64,000 bases of DNA from Marthasterias glacialis (taxonomy: Eukaryota; Echinodermata; Asteroidea; Forcipulatida; Asteriidae): positions 15,001 to 79,000 of the forward strand of contig OU452230.1 in NCBI GenBank assembly GCA_911728455.2. Reading direction: 5' to 3'. Under the pieces are notes generated by a model that was not told the origin of the DNA, made no database searches, and saw only the letters and a program-made list of their open reading frames with translations. The position numbers and the translations under genes were made by a program. Below, piece after piece: positions 12,101-22,742 of this stretch. The number at the start of each line of letters is the position of its first letter. Position 1 is the stretch's first letter.

Positions 12101-12988
12101 CTCAAAGAAGCTGGAATTATATTGCTAAAAGACATAATCACCAATGGGAAAATGATCGATCATAGGGAAATAGTCAACAGATGTAACTTACATTATATTA
12201 TTGCTGGTCGCTTAGCCTCAAAGTTAAAAAACAACATAAACAAGGATTTCATTCAAGAAGTAAGAAGTGGCCCAATGAATCATGTAGCCCATTGGCTGAC
12301 AGTCTGGAACCACGACCAAAACATTGAAATGCCAATCTCTGACACCACGGTTAAAAGCAACTACCACAGTATTATAATAAGCAAGGTTGTCACTCCACCA
12401 GCTCAAGAAAAGTGGCAAAATATTTTGTATCGTACAGAAATTGATTGGAAAACAGTTTGGAAAAATAATCATAACAACAAATTACTTGATAATGATGAGA
12501 AAGACCTTTGGTTTAAGATTAAACACAGAATACTTCCCACGAAAAGTCTGCTTCACAAAATGAAAATTACCGACAATAACGTTTGTCCTTTATGTGATAA
12601 TGAACCAGAAACAATAGAACATCTTTTTATTTACTGTACAAAAAATCAAGAGGCTTGGATTTTCTTGGAATCATTACTAAAAAAATATGAAGGTAATAAT
12701 CATTACTTCCTGAACGATTGTGCTAGAATATTAGGAGAAAAACTCAGCGATGTAATTTCTTTATTAGTTGTTAAAATGATCAGAGAAATTTGGATCTTCA
12801 GGTGTAAATTAGTTTTTGAGAATATGTCTGCCAGAGATCACAACGTTATTCAAAAATATAAAAGCAAATTGAAACAGTTCATTTATTTTGAGCGTAGCAG
12901 ACTAACAGAGGATTATTTTAGATACCTGTATTCCAAAAACGAAGCCATATGCTCCCTTCGAGTAGGGAAAATTGTGTTCCATTTATAA
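9192..12988 (+). pseudogene. LINE ORF2 (endonuclease-RT), copy C, two frameshifts
   Basis: The protein follows the layout of copy D: an APE-type endonuclease (QETHSE, GGDFNC, SRIDYFF, SDH), RT (SPGLDGLTVEFY, SIDQEKAFDR, GIRQGCPLSPLLY, HADDTTIF) and a C-terminal C-x2-C-x8-H-x4-C knuckle near 12585. Reading pieces are 9192-10799, 10846-11898 and 11843-12988. The first shift is one extra A in an A-run at about 10766, inside the WRPISLL motif. The second is near 11860. All catalytic motifs are intact, so the copy was recently functional or the shifts are homopolymer errors. Confidence 0.88.
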
Positions 12989-13285
12989 ATCCATTTTGAT
13001 TTGGATTATCTTGCAAACCTATAGAACATTCAGTAGACGTTCTGTGCTTTCTCACAAATTAGTCTGGGTAAAAGAAACTAATTTAATTTAATTTAATTTT
13101 ATTTTAACCTCATTATCCTGGCTTTAAGATGAGTTAAATTTTGTTGGGTAATACTATTTTATTTTTGTGCTTGTGTTTTTGTCATGTTTTTCCTTCTTAC
13201 AAAAGAAGTTGTTGTAGTTTTCCTATAATTGTTTTAACTTCATGCATGTATTGTACTTCATTATTTGCATTGAAATGTGAATAAA

Positions 13286-13303
13286 TGAAGCTGTATAGCT
13301 TCA
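13286..13303 (+). promoter_or_regulatory. 3'-terminal LINE hairpin, copy C (covariant stem)
   Basis: Stem TGAAGC/GCTTCA with loop TGTATA. Compared with the other copies two stem positions differ (G-C to A-T, and T-A to C-G) and both keep pairing. An alternative 11-base pairing exists between TTTGCATTGAA (13264-13274) and TTCAATGCAAA (13300-13310). Confidence 0.8.
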
Positions 13304-13310
13304 ATGCAAA

Positions 13311-13510
<200 letters not shown>

Positions 13511-13668
13511 TGCGTTCGAGGTCGCAAGACGTGTATTTCAACTCTGCTCCTCGTTTTTGCTGATTATTTACTCCTTTTCGTGTTTGTTGCACTCTTCAAG
13601 AGATATTATCATTCATACTTGTGAGTATAGCATAATATAAGATAACTCTGGTGCTATTTATTGTTGCT

Positions 13669-13686
13669 GAGGGCCCCTTTGGCCTC
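13669..13686 (+). promoter_or_regulatory. 5'-UTR hairpin of LINE copy D
   Basis: GAGGGCC pairs with GGCCTC (one bulged G) around a CCTTT loop, ending ten bases before the ORF1 ATG. Copy G has the same structure with a CTTCG variant. Copy C has a perfect relative further upstream. Confidence 0.45.
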
Positions 13687-13696
13687 TTCATCAATC

Positions 13697-15244
13697 ATGT
13701 ATCGGGGCCATACAACGGGACGGCCATCTTGGGCAGACATGGTGAGACCACAGGGCTCGGTAGCACTAAAACGCCAAAACACAATACGTTTCAACGCACG
13801 CCATGTAAAGAACCTTACTGCGAAGGAGGTCTATGACGCGATTGACAAAGAAGTTGGCACCGTGGAGACAATAAGATGTATAGCCCCACTGGACAGTGGC
13901 TGGTACAATGTAACTTTTGACAATGACGTCGATTGTGAGTGTATAGCAAGAACGGGCATACTTTTGAAAGGAGTGAGAGAGGAGTGTGAGCGGGCCAATG
14001 TCCTAAATTCAGTAGTGGTCTACGTGAAGGCACCATACGAAATGTCCGACGACACAGTTGCAAGTGCTTTAATGGCTTATGGAACAGCAGCAAATATAAG
14101 ACGCCAAACACACGACTTTGACATTAATGTAGAAACTGGAGTTCGCAGTGTCCTACTGAAGAACATCAAGAAACCTGTACCCAGTTTCATCAAAGTGGGT
14201 GAGTACACTTTATCAGTGCGTCACCGAGGACAAGAGAAGACCTGTAAAATTTGCAGTCAACCTGGCCACCTCGCCCGTGACTGTCACTTGAGAGGAAGGT
14301 GCCTGATATGTGGTACCAACACACATAGAGCTGCCTGGCACAGATACAATGACCAAGACGAGCAAACATCAGTTTTGGACGAAGGAAATTATGAAGAAAC
14401 ATACAAAGAATTCTCAGAGGTAGAGCAAGAAGTGAGACCGGAGGAAATGGACAACGACAATGACAAAGACGACCAGGAAGAAACCCAGAAAGCGGAAGAC
14501 GCAATCGCAGAGACCAGCAAAAGACAGCAACCCAAAAGAATGAGCTTTTGGGATGAAGCAATGAAGGCAAAAGAAAAGAGAAAACGCCAAGTAAGTGGCA
14601 GTGAAGAGGAAGAAGAGATAAGGAAAATCTCAAGAGAAGACAAATCAACAGATGGAGAGAGCGAATCAGAAAACATTGAAATCTATCAAGAGAAATCAGA
14701 CGTAGATGACACTCCAGAAACACAGGAGACAGAGGAGCCAGGAATGGAGAATGCAGACCCCTACACAAACAGCTTGAAAGATTCTGAAGATGAAGGTGAT
14801 TTTGTTCCATACATTCGACATGGAGTACATCGCCTTCGGAAAAAGCGTACTTCCTGGGAAAGGAAAACCACCGGGGGAGTTATGACACCAACCACAGCCA
14901 ACCAACCCGACAGACCTAGTCAAGTTAGCCATGCAGGTCAGCAAAGCAAAAGCCAGTCTCACAAACCAAAGTCAAGCCAATCTGAACAGTCGAATTCAAG
15001 ACAATCAAGACAGTCCCATAAGCCTAACTCGAGTCAGACTAACCAAAGAGTGACAAGCAAGACAAGCCCATCCAAGAAAGACAAGAACACTCAGCCTGAT
15101 TGTGAACACACCGTCAAATCCAAAACAGACCATGGCCATCCTAGCCAAGCCGATAAGAATCAAGCAACCCAGATCAAGCAAAACGCTCCCATTCAATCCA
15201 ACCACCCGGCTAGTAGAGGAAGAGGCAGAGGACGATCTAAATAG
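13697..15244 (+). CDS. LINE ORF1 protein (CCHC zinc-knuckle), copy D
   Basis: This 515-residue protein is taken from the ATG at 13697 rather than an upstream non-ATG start in the same frame, because copy G has an ATG at the same place (21183). The N-terminal conserved domain covers residues about 1-180. Two zinc knuckles lie at about 183-215 (C-x2-C-x4-H-x4-C then C-x2-C-x4-H-x4-H). An acidic, charged middle follows, then a Q/S/K-rich tail ending in RGRGRGRSK. It is expected to coat the element RNA and act as a chaperone with ORF2 in the ribonucleoprotein. This is inferred from the family. Confidence 0.88.
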   Translation: MYRGHTTGRPSWADMVRPQGSVALKRQNTIRFNARHVKNLTAKEVYDAIDKEVGTVETIRCIAPLDSGWYNVTFDNDVDCECIARTGILLKGVREECERANVLNSVVVYVKAPYEMSDDTVASALMAYGTAANIRRQTHDFDINVETGVRSVLLKNIKKPVPSFIKVGEYTLSVRHRGQEKTCKICSQPGHLARDCHLRGRCLICGTNTHRAAWHRYNDQDEQTSVLDEGNYEETYKEFSEVEQEVRPEEMDNDNDKDDQEETQKAEDAIAETSKRQQPKRMSFWDEAMKAKEKRKRQVSGSEEEEEIRKISREDKSTDGESESENIEIYQEKSDVDDTPETQETEEPGMENADPYTNSLKDSEDEGDFVPYIRHGVHRLRKKRTSWERKTTGGVMTPTTANQPDRPSQVSHAGQQSKSQSHKPKSSQSEQSNSRQSRQSHKPNSSQTNQRVTSKTSPSKKDKNTQPDCEHTVKSKTDHGHPSQADKNQATQIKQNAPIQSNHPASRGRGRGRSK

Positions 15245-15272
15245 ATAAGTTTTCCTTCCTTACATTGAAAAT

Positions 15273-18200
15273 ATGAGGATATTACAAATATCACTTTGTT
15301 TTTGCATGGTCTTTTTATCTATTGCATCGATCAACACAAACGGAATGAGAAACAATCTGAAACGTAAAGTTTTATTTGATTATCTAGAACGTAGAAAGTT
15401 TAGTGTCATTCTCATTCAAGAAACTCACAGTGAACACAACGATGAAAATGAGTGGCAAAGACAGTGGAATGGTAAAATGTATTTTAGCCATGGTAGTCGT
15501 CAATCTAAGGGAGTTGCTATACTTACATCATACAAGTCTGGTTTAGATATGGGTAATATTGATAAAGATGAAGAGGGTCGATGGATTAAAGGCGAACTCA
15601 AACTGGGTAATGATAGTATCAATATAGTTTCTGTATATGCACCCAATGAGATTTCTGCTAGATCAAGATTTTTTGATAACCTTGTCGATTGTATAAATAA
15701 TGAAAACGATTGGATTGTTGGAGGAGACTTTAACTGCAATGTCGATAGTGAAAAAACAAAAGACGTGAGCAAAATAATTCTCAAAAATGTTCTTAATGAA
15801 AAAGATCTGTACGATGTGTGGCGTACAACCTATCCCGAAGATCCCGGGTACACACACTATCATAAAGCCAGCAAGCAAGCCAGCAGAATTGATTACTTGT
15901 TCGTATCTCCAGCAATCTTGAATCATATTACTGATATTAGTGTTAGCCCTTTGGGTTTATCAGATCATCATATTGTCTCATTAAGACTGGACAACTCAAA
16001 CACCATGCATGGGCAGGGGAGGTGGATTTGTAACAACAGTCTTCTTAATGATGAAGATTGTATATTCAGAATCGACATATTCTGGAAATATTGGCATGGT
16101 CAGAAAGATTATTACGATTCCCTAGCCGATTGGTGGGAATGGGGTAAAGTTAGAATTAAAGAAATCATTAAAGAGTATGGTAAAGAGAAAAGCTGGAGTC
16201 TTAAACAACAACAAAATGATCTCCAAAGGCGCTATAACGATCTAATTAGTAGCCCAGAGAGGGCCGGGCCTGAAGATATCAAAGATCTTGAAACCCAACT
16301 GAAGAAGTATGAAATTAACGAATGGGAAAAGGCTCGTATCAGAACCCGTAACATCATGAAAGTTGAGGGAGAAAAACCTTCTAAATTTTTCCTTCATTTA
16401 GAGAAAAAGCAAGTTACCTGTACTAATATGGACAAACTTCTTAATGTAGAAGGTGAAATGGTTGATAACATCGATGATATGTTTAAATGTGTTAATACCT
16501 TTTATGGTAATTTGTATGATTCCGAAGACATTTCCCAACCTCACATAAACGAAATAGTTTCCAATATTGAGGATAAAGAAATTCCGCACGAGAACTGTTC
16601 TAATCTCAGCAGGGAGATCACTGAAGAAGAAGTAAAAATTGCCCTCTTTCAGATGAATAAAAATAAATCCCCAGGTCTAGACGGTTTAACTGTTGAATTC
16701 TACCAAGCCTTTTGGGAAACTATTGGTCCTGACCTGCTAGAAGTTTTTAACGGCTGTTTTAAAACAGGCTCCCTCTGTCAGTCCATGAATAGTGCCATCA
16801 TTAGGCTTATTTACAAAAATTCTGGGAACAGACATGAATTAAAAAACTGGAGACCTATCAGTTTGTTGAATGTTGATTACAAAATCCTTTCGAAGGTAAT
16901 CACTAATCGATTGAAAACTATCATGCCTTTTCTAATTGGAGAGGAACAAACCTGTGGTGTAACTGGCAGGAAGATTCACGACAATCTTATGCTTCTTCGT
17001 GATATTATTGATTATGCCAATTGGGAGAATTTAGATGCTGCCTTAATTAGTGTTGATCAGGAGAAGGCATTTGACCGCATCAACTGGATTTTTATGTACA
17101 CTGTTATGATTAAAATGAAGATCCCTCCTAACCTCATTAAGTGGATTAAGCTTTTGTACAGCAACCCGAGTAGTCATATCATTATCAACAATTGTATTGG
17201 TTCCCCTATTCAAGTGAAAAGAGGGATTAGGCAAGGATGCCCATTATCTCCACTTTTGTATGCTATTTGTGCTGAAGGTCTTGCAAGTTTAACTAGAAAC
17301 AATAACAAGCTTAAAGGTATATCCTGCCCGAAAGGAAAATGCAGTATCCGGCTTATCCAACACGCTGATGATACTAGTTTTTTTGTCAGTAACAATAATG
17401 ATTTTGATATTATTAGAGACGTTCTTGAGACCTATTGTAAAGGAAGTGGCTCCAAAATTAATGTAGACAAGTCTAAAGGACTGTGGCTGGGGCATTGGAA
17501 AAACAGAACAGATAAACCTTGCAATTTCAGCTGGGACAACAAACTAAAAGTTCTTGGTATCATGTTTGGTAATGCTGTGGAGCCAGCTGATAATTGGAAT
17601 CCCAGAATTAGCAAGATGCAGTGTACACTTGACAAATGGTCGAAACGTAATTTAACACTCAACGGAAAGGTTGTAATTGTAAATACTCTTGTAGGCACTA
17701 AAGTGAATTACGTAGGCAGTGTTATCTCATGCCCAGAAGATCTAACAAAGAAAATTAACGACATGATCTGGAAATACTTTTGGGACTGTAAAAGAGAGAA
17801 AATAAAGAAAGACACCATCACCGGCCCTAAAGGATTGGGGGGAATGGGCCTCATTGATATCAACTGTAAGCTAATGAGCCTAAAGTTACAATGGTTAGCT
17901 CGTTATTCCCGTGAAAGTGGTAAATGGAAAATCCCTTTTGACTATTGGATAAGTAAAGCCAGTGGAAGTAACCACTTAGGATGGTATGTTTTTGCCAATG
18001 CTAAAAAGCCTCTAAAAACCACAAGTTTCTATGTAGATGTCATTTCTGCCTTTCAAAAAACCGGAGGGAGAATGGAATGTACTTTTTCGTCACTGCTTGA
18101 ATGTGGTAACGTTCCCTTATGGAATAACTCCAAAGCTACTATTGACAATTCGGTTCTAAAAAGCCCTATGCTGAAGTCTAATGGTTTTTGTCAAATTAGG

Positions 18201-19061
18201 GATATTAACCGTAATGGTGAGCTAATTACCTTTAAAGAAATTGCCAAGATCTGTAAGGTTAAAAACATTAATGCGGGTAGAATGGTCAACAGAATCCAAA
18301 ACCATATCGATCTTTCTTTAATTAAAGAAAAAAGACAAGGGCCCCCAAGTCATGTCAGCAATTGGTTAATTATGGAAGATCAGGGAAATAATTCAATTGT
18401 CTTCATAAACGACACAAACACTAAAGCTATCTACAGACACATTATTCGGAGGAAATTTATCACCCCTAAGATTCAAGAGAAGTGGCATGAGATCCTTCAT
18501 CTCAGTTGTAAGCTAGAGTGGTCTAAAGTATGGGACAATCTTTGGAAAAACCCTTTATTAGATCATGAAGACAAACAATTCTTATACAAACTCAGGTTTC
18601 GTGTACATGCTACCAAAGATCTATTACGTAAGATGGGTATAGTTGACAATGTAATCTGCCCTCTTTGTGAAACTGAGAATGAAAGCCATGAACACCTATT
18701 TATCTATTGTAGTTGTACTATGGATGCTTGGATCTACATTGAAAATCTTCTCAGAAAATTCACCTTCAACAAGTATTTTTATCTGACGGATTCCGATAGA
18801 ATTCTTGGTTATAACGTTAAGGGAGTCTCGGCAGTAATTGTATGTAAAATGCTTCGCCAAATCTGGAACACTAGGTGCGATAAGCTGTTCAATAATGGAC
18901 TGAATGAGATCAGCATCATTGCCAGATTCAAACAAAGTATGAAACTTTACCTGTACTTCGAAAAAAGAAGGTTAAGCAAAGAATGTTTTGAAAGAAACTT
19001 CACATGCAATTCTGCTTTGTGTTCAATAGGAGAAGATGACCAACTTATTTTTAGTCTCTAA
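15273..19061 (+). CDS. LINE ORF2 protein: APE endonuclease plus reverse transcriptase, intact (copy D)
   Basis: This single open frame of 1262 residues should carry out target-primed reverse transcription. The endonuclease domain (about 15-240) shows N21, E50 in QETH, D152 and N154 in GGDFN, SRIDY at 204-208 and SDH at 230-232. The RT shows NKSPGLDGLTVEFYQ, NWRPISLLNVDYK, the palm aspartate in SVDQEKAFDR (about D595), GIRQGCPLSPLLY and the catalytic HADD (697-700). Then come GSGSKINVDKSKGLWLG and a long C-terminal region with a C-x2-C-x8-H-x4-C knuckle (1129-1146). The length and order fit L1/Tx1-type ORF2. The hydrophobic first 18 residues are the endonuclease strand, not an obvious signal peptide. 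Confidence 0.93.
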   Translation: MRILQISLCFCMVFLSIASINTNGMRNNLKRKVLFDYLERRKFSVILIQETHSEHNDENEWQRQWNGKMYFSHGSRQSKGVAILTSYKSGLDMGNIDKDEEGRWIKGELKLGNDSINIVSVYAPNEISARSRFFDNLVDCINNENDWIVGGDFNCNVDSEKTKDVSKIILKNVLNEKDLYDVWRTTYPEDPGYTHYHKASKQASRIDYLFVSPAILNHITDISVSPLGLSDHHIVSLRLDNSNTMHGQGRWICNNSLLNDEDCIFRIDIFWKYWHGQKDYYDSLADWWEWGKVRIKEIIKEYGKEKSWSLKQQQNDLQRRYNDLISSPERAGPEDIKDLETQLKKYEINEWEKARIRTRNIMKVEGEKPSKFFLHLEKKQVTCTNMDKLLNVEGEMVDNIDDMFKCVNTFYGNLYDSEDISQPHINEIVSNIEDKEIPHENCSNLSREITEEEVKIALFQMNKNKSPGLDGLTVEFYQAFWETIGPDLLEVFNGCFKTGSLCQSMNSAIIRLIYKNSGNRHELKNWRPISLLNVDYKILSKVITNRLKTIMPFLIGEEQTCGVTGRKIHDNLMLLRDIIDYANWENLDAALISVDQEKAFDRINWIFMYTVMIKMKIPPNLIKWIKLLYSNPSSHIIINNCIGSPIQVKRGIRQGCPLSPLLYAICAEGLASLTRNNNKLKGISCPKGKCSIRLIQHADDTSFFVSNNNDFDIIRDVLETYCKGSGSKINVDKSKGLWLGHWKNRTDKPCNFSWDNKLKVLGIMFGNAVEPADNWNPRISKMQCTLDKWSKRNLTLNGKVVIVNTLVGTKVNYVGSVISCPEDLTKKINDMIWKYFWDCKREKIKKDTITGPKGLGGMGLIDINCKLMSLKLQWLARYSRESGKWKIPFDYWISKASGSNHLGWYVFANAKKPLKTTSFYVDVISAFQKTGGRMECTFSSLLECGNVPLWNNSKATIDNSVLKSPMLKSNGFCQIRDINRNGELITFKEIAKICKVKNINAGRMVNRIQNHIDLSLIKEKRQGPPSHVSNWLIMEDQGNNSIVFINDTNTKAIYRHIIRRKFITPKIQEKWHEILHLSCKLEWSKVWDNLWKNPLLDHEDKQFLYKLRFRVHATKDLLRKMGIVDNVICPLCETENESHEHLFIYCSCTMDAWIYIENLLRKFTFNKYFYLTDSDRILGYNVKGVSAVIVCKMLRQIWNTRCDKLFNNGLNEISIIARFKQSMKLYLYFEKRRLSKECFERNFTCNSALCSIGEDDQLIFSL

Positions 19062-19240
19062 CCTTACTTTCTCTGTCCTTTGGATTCCACATCTTGTTTT
19101 TAATTGTAATATACTCAAGTTAATTTTGTTTAAGTTTTATTAAGATACATCCATTAATTTTGTGCTTATCTATTGTTTTTTGTGTGTGTATGTAACTGAT
19201 TTATTTGTGTGAATATTGATTTGAAGGTTGGTAAATAAAC

Positions 19241-19256
19241 GGAGTCGTATAACTCC
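19241..19256 (+). promoter_or_regulatory. 3'-terminal LINE hairpin, copy D
   Basis: Stem GGAGT/ACTCC with loop CGTATA, identical to copy B, sits between the 3' UTR and the A-rich tail. Confidence 0.75.
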
Positions 19257-19267
19257 ATATTCAAGAG

Positions 19268-19535
<268 letters not shown>

Positions 19536-20381
19536 TTGATTTCCTTCAAAACAGTGGCTAGAAAATGTTCCATCAAAAGAATTAATGCTGGTAGAATTGT
19601 AGGCAGATTAAAAGATCATATTGACGTTAGCCTTATTCAGGAAACCAGACAAGGTCCTATGAATCACATCTGTAATTGGCTATTTTTTTCTGATCAAAGT
19701 GCCGAAGGTCAAGTCCAAATCAAAAAGGCGAACACAAAAACTATTTACCGGAGGATGATTTCGAATAAATTCATCACCCCTAAAATTCAGAATTTGTGGC
19801 AACAAGTTTTCCATTATGCGAGTGACTTAGACTGGCTTTTGATCTGGAAAAACGGTTTTAGTAACAACTTGCTTGATCCAGAAGACAGACATTTTTGTTT
19901 TAAATTAAAACATATGATTCTGCCTACGAGAGATGTTTTACATAAGATTGGAATGGCTATTGAATTGAAATGTCCTATGTGTGAAACCGAACAAGAATCA
20001 CATCAACATCTGTTCATTTACTGCATTCAAACATTAAATGCTTGGGTTTTTGTTGAACACCTGATTAGAAATTACACTAGCAACAATCATTTTCATTTGA
20101 GTGACCCAAATAGAATTCTTGGTTATGACCTTAAACCGGTCCAAGGCGTTTTAATTGTCAAGATGCTTCGTCTGATTTGGAACATCAGGTGCAAAAAGGT
20201 TTTTCAAAGCTACAAACATCCATCTGATATTGATATTATTTTCCAGTTCAAACGTACTATTAAACATTTTCTCATCCTGGAAAAGGAAAGAATGAGCAGT
20301 GATAAGTTTGCATCTGTCTATGCTAGAAACAACACTCTGTGCACTATTAACGAGGAAAATCAAATTGTTTTCAATTACTGA
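19536..20381 (+). pseudogene. LINE ORF2 C-terminal fragment, copy E
   Basis: An uninterrupted 281-codon frame begins in the middle of the ORF2 C-terminal region and includes the C-x2-C-x8-H-x4-C knuckle near 19975 (CPMCETEQESHQHLFIYC). There is no endonuclease or RT because of 5' truncation. The frame has no ATG at its beginning and should be seen as a fragment, not a gene. Confidence 0.85.
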
Positions 20382-20603
20382 TTACCTTCATCCTCTGTTC
20401 ATGCTCCATTTGTATGTGTTTATTTTATTTTAGCTTATTTCACCACTTCTTCTCAATGTTTGTAAATATTTGTAAATAGCCATTGTACTTAACTCATGCT
20501 ATTGTAAATAACGTACATATATGCCACCTAATTGTATAAACTGATTGATTGTTCCATTATCTGTGGCTTTCTTTTGTGGTGAATATGATGGAGTTTGAAT
20601 AAA

Positions 20604-20621
20604 TGGAGTCGTATAACTCCA
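20604..20621 (+). promoter_or_regulatory. 3'-terminal LINE hairpin, copy E
   Basis: Stem TGGAGT/ACTCCA with loop CGTATA, just after AATAAA and before the A-rich tail. Confidence 0.75.
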
Positions 20622-20653
20622 CATCAACAGAAAAAAAAAAAAAATAAAAAAAA

Positions 20654-20700
<47 letters not shown>

Positions 20701-20731
20701 ATGAATGAATAAATAAATAAATGAATAAATA

Positions 20732-20998
20732 CGTTCTGACTTTTTCCTGTTGTCTTTTTCAAATGTTAATTTTGTTGTGTACAGTTTAATTTAAATCACT
20801 GTATTTTGCATTCAATGGCCGTTTAGTGTTGCGAAGGTCATGTAGTTTGTGCTAAATGATTTTTAGTCTTGTTTTATTTTAGTTTTGTACTTTCCATGTA
20901 ATCGTTTAATGTTTTGTGATCAATTGTAAACGTTTTGCGATTGAAATAAATGGAGACATATATCTCCACTGCATATGAAAAAAAAAAAAATAAATAAA
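20732..20998 (+). mobile_element. Tx1-like LINE copy F, 3'-UTR-only fragment
   Basis: About 220 bases of T-rich non-coding sequence end with AATAAA, the hairpin TGGAGA/TCTCCA (20951-20968, loop CATATA), an A-run and two TAAA units. No coding sequence is present. Its place between two tails and its terminal hairpin identify it as an extremely 5'-truncated copy of a further subfamily. Confidence 0.75.
20951..20968 (+). promoter_or_regulatory. 3'-terminal LINE hairpin, copy F (covariant stem)
   Basis: The loop-closing pair is A-T here, T-A in copies A, B, D and E, and C-G in copy C, so pairing is kept while sequence changes. Confidence 0.78.
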
Positions 20999-21182
20999 TG
21001 CGTTCGAGGTCGCAAGATGTTTATTTCAACTCTGCTCTTCGTGTTTGCTGTTTATTTTACTTCTTTTCTTCAGTGTTGCACTCTTCAAAAGATATTATCA
21101 TCCATAGTTGTGAGTATAGATAAATATAAGATAACTCTGGTGCTATTTGTTGCTGAGGGCCCCTTCGGCCTCTTCATCAACC

Positions 21183-22713
21183 ATGTATCGGGGCCATACA
21201 ACAGGACGGCCATCTTGGGCAGACATGAAGAGACCACATGGCTCGGTCGCACTAAAACGCCAAAACACAATACGTTTCAACGCACATCGTGTAAAGAACC
21301 TTGCAGCAAAGGAGGTCTATGACGCAATTGACAAAGAAGTTGGCACCGTGGAGACAATAAGATGTATAGCCCCACTGGACAGTGGTTGGTTACAACGTAA
21401 CTTTTGACAATGACGTCGATTGTGAGTGTATAGCAACAACGGGCATACTTTTGAAAGGAGTGAGAGAGGAGTGTGAGCGGGCCAATGTCCTAAATTCAGT
21501 CGTGGTCTACGTGAAGGTACCATACGAAATGTCCGACGACACAGTTGCAAGTGCTTTAATGGCTTATGGAACAGCAGCAAATATAAGACGCCAAACACAC
21601 GACTTTGACATTAATGTAGAAACTGGAGTTTGCAGTGTCCTACTGAAGAACACCAAGAAACCTGTACCCAGTTTCATCAAAGTGGGTGAATACACTTTAT
21701 CAGTAAGTCACCGAGGACAAGAGAAGACCTGTAAAATTTGCAGTCAACCTGGCCACCTCGCCTGTGACTGTCACTTGAGAGGAAGGTTCCTGACATGTGG
21801 TACCAACACACATGGAGCTGCCTGGCACACATAAAATGACCAAGACGAGCAAACATCACTTTTGGACGAAGGAAATTATGAAGAAACATACAGAGAATTC
21901 TCAGAGGTAGGGCAAGAAGTGAGACCGGAGGAAATGGACAACGACAATGACAAAGACAACCAGGAAAAACCCAGAAAGCAGAAGACGCAATCGCAGAGAG
22001 CAGCAGAAAAAGAGAACAGAGAACAGCAACCAAAAATAATGAGCTTTTGGGATGAAGCAAGGAAGGAAAAAGAAAAGAGGAAACGCCAAGTAAGTGTCAG
22101 TGAAGAGGAAGAGGAGATAAGGAAAATATCAAGAGAAGACAAGTCAACAGATGGAGAGAGCGAACCAGAAAAATTTGAAATCTACCAAGAGAAATCAGAC
22201 TTAGATGACACTCTAGAGACAGAGGAGCCAGGAATGGAGATTGCAGACCCCTACACAAACAGTCAGAAAGATTCTGAAGATGAAGGTGATTTTGTCCCAT
22301 ACATTCGACATGGAGTACATCGCCTTCGGAAAAAGCGTACTTCTTGGGAAAGGAAAACTACCGGGGGAGTCATGACACCAACCACAGCCAACCAACCCGA
22401 CAGACCTGGTCAAGTTAGCCATGCAGGTCAGCAAAGCAAAGTCAAGCCAATCTGAACAGTCGAATTCAAGACAGTCCAGACAGTCACATAAGCCTGACTC
22501 GAGTCAGACTAACTAAAGAGAGACAAGCAAGACAAGCCCATCCAAAAAGGCAATAACACTCAGCCTGATTGTGAACACACCGTCAAATCCAAAACAGACC
22601 ATGACCAGCCCAGCCAAGCCGATAATAATCAAGAAAACCAGATCAAGCAAAACGCACCCATGCAATCCAACCACCCGGCTAGTTGAGGAAGGGGCAGAGG
22701 ACGAAATAAATAG
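21183..22713 (+). pseudogene. LINE ORF1 pseudogene, copy G
   Basis: The ATG at 21183 matches the ORF1 start of D. An extra base near 21388 shifts the frame, and a stop occurs at about 21832 just after the knuckles. Further breaks lie near 22450. The knuckle region has lost key residues: the second knuckle reads RFLTCGTNTHG, so its first cysteine is gone. RGRGR near 22690 is interrupted by TGA. Confidence 0.85.
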
Positions 22714-22742
22714 ATAAGTTTTTCCTTACTTACATTGAAAAT

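Larger units (their letters stand above)
19536..20731 (+). mobile_element. Tx1-like LINE copy E, 5'-truncated
   Basis: Only the last 281 codons of ORF2, the 3' UTR, the hairpin (20604-20621) and a short TAAA/TGAA tail are present. The protein is another subfamily, about as distant from D as C is. The truncation point abuts the tail of D directly. Confidence 0.88.

Noticed and set aside
15500..17698. Minus-strand frames opposite LINE ORF2 (for example 15500-15784 and 17432-17698)
   Set aside because: They are shadows of the intact ORF2. The same shadows recur in copies B and G with the same coordinates relative to ORF2.
19536..20381. Independent host gene of 281 codons
   Set aside because: It aligns with the C-terminal part of LINE ORF2 including the terminal knuckle, and starts exactly at a tail junction.
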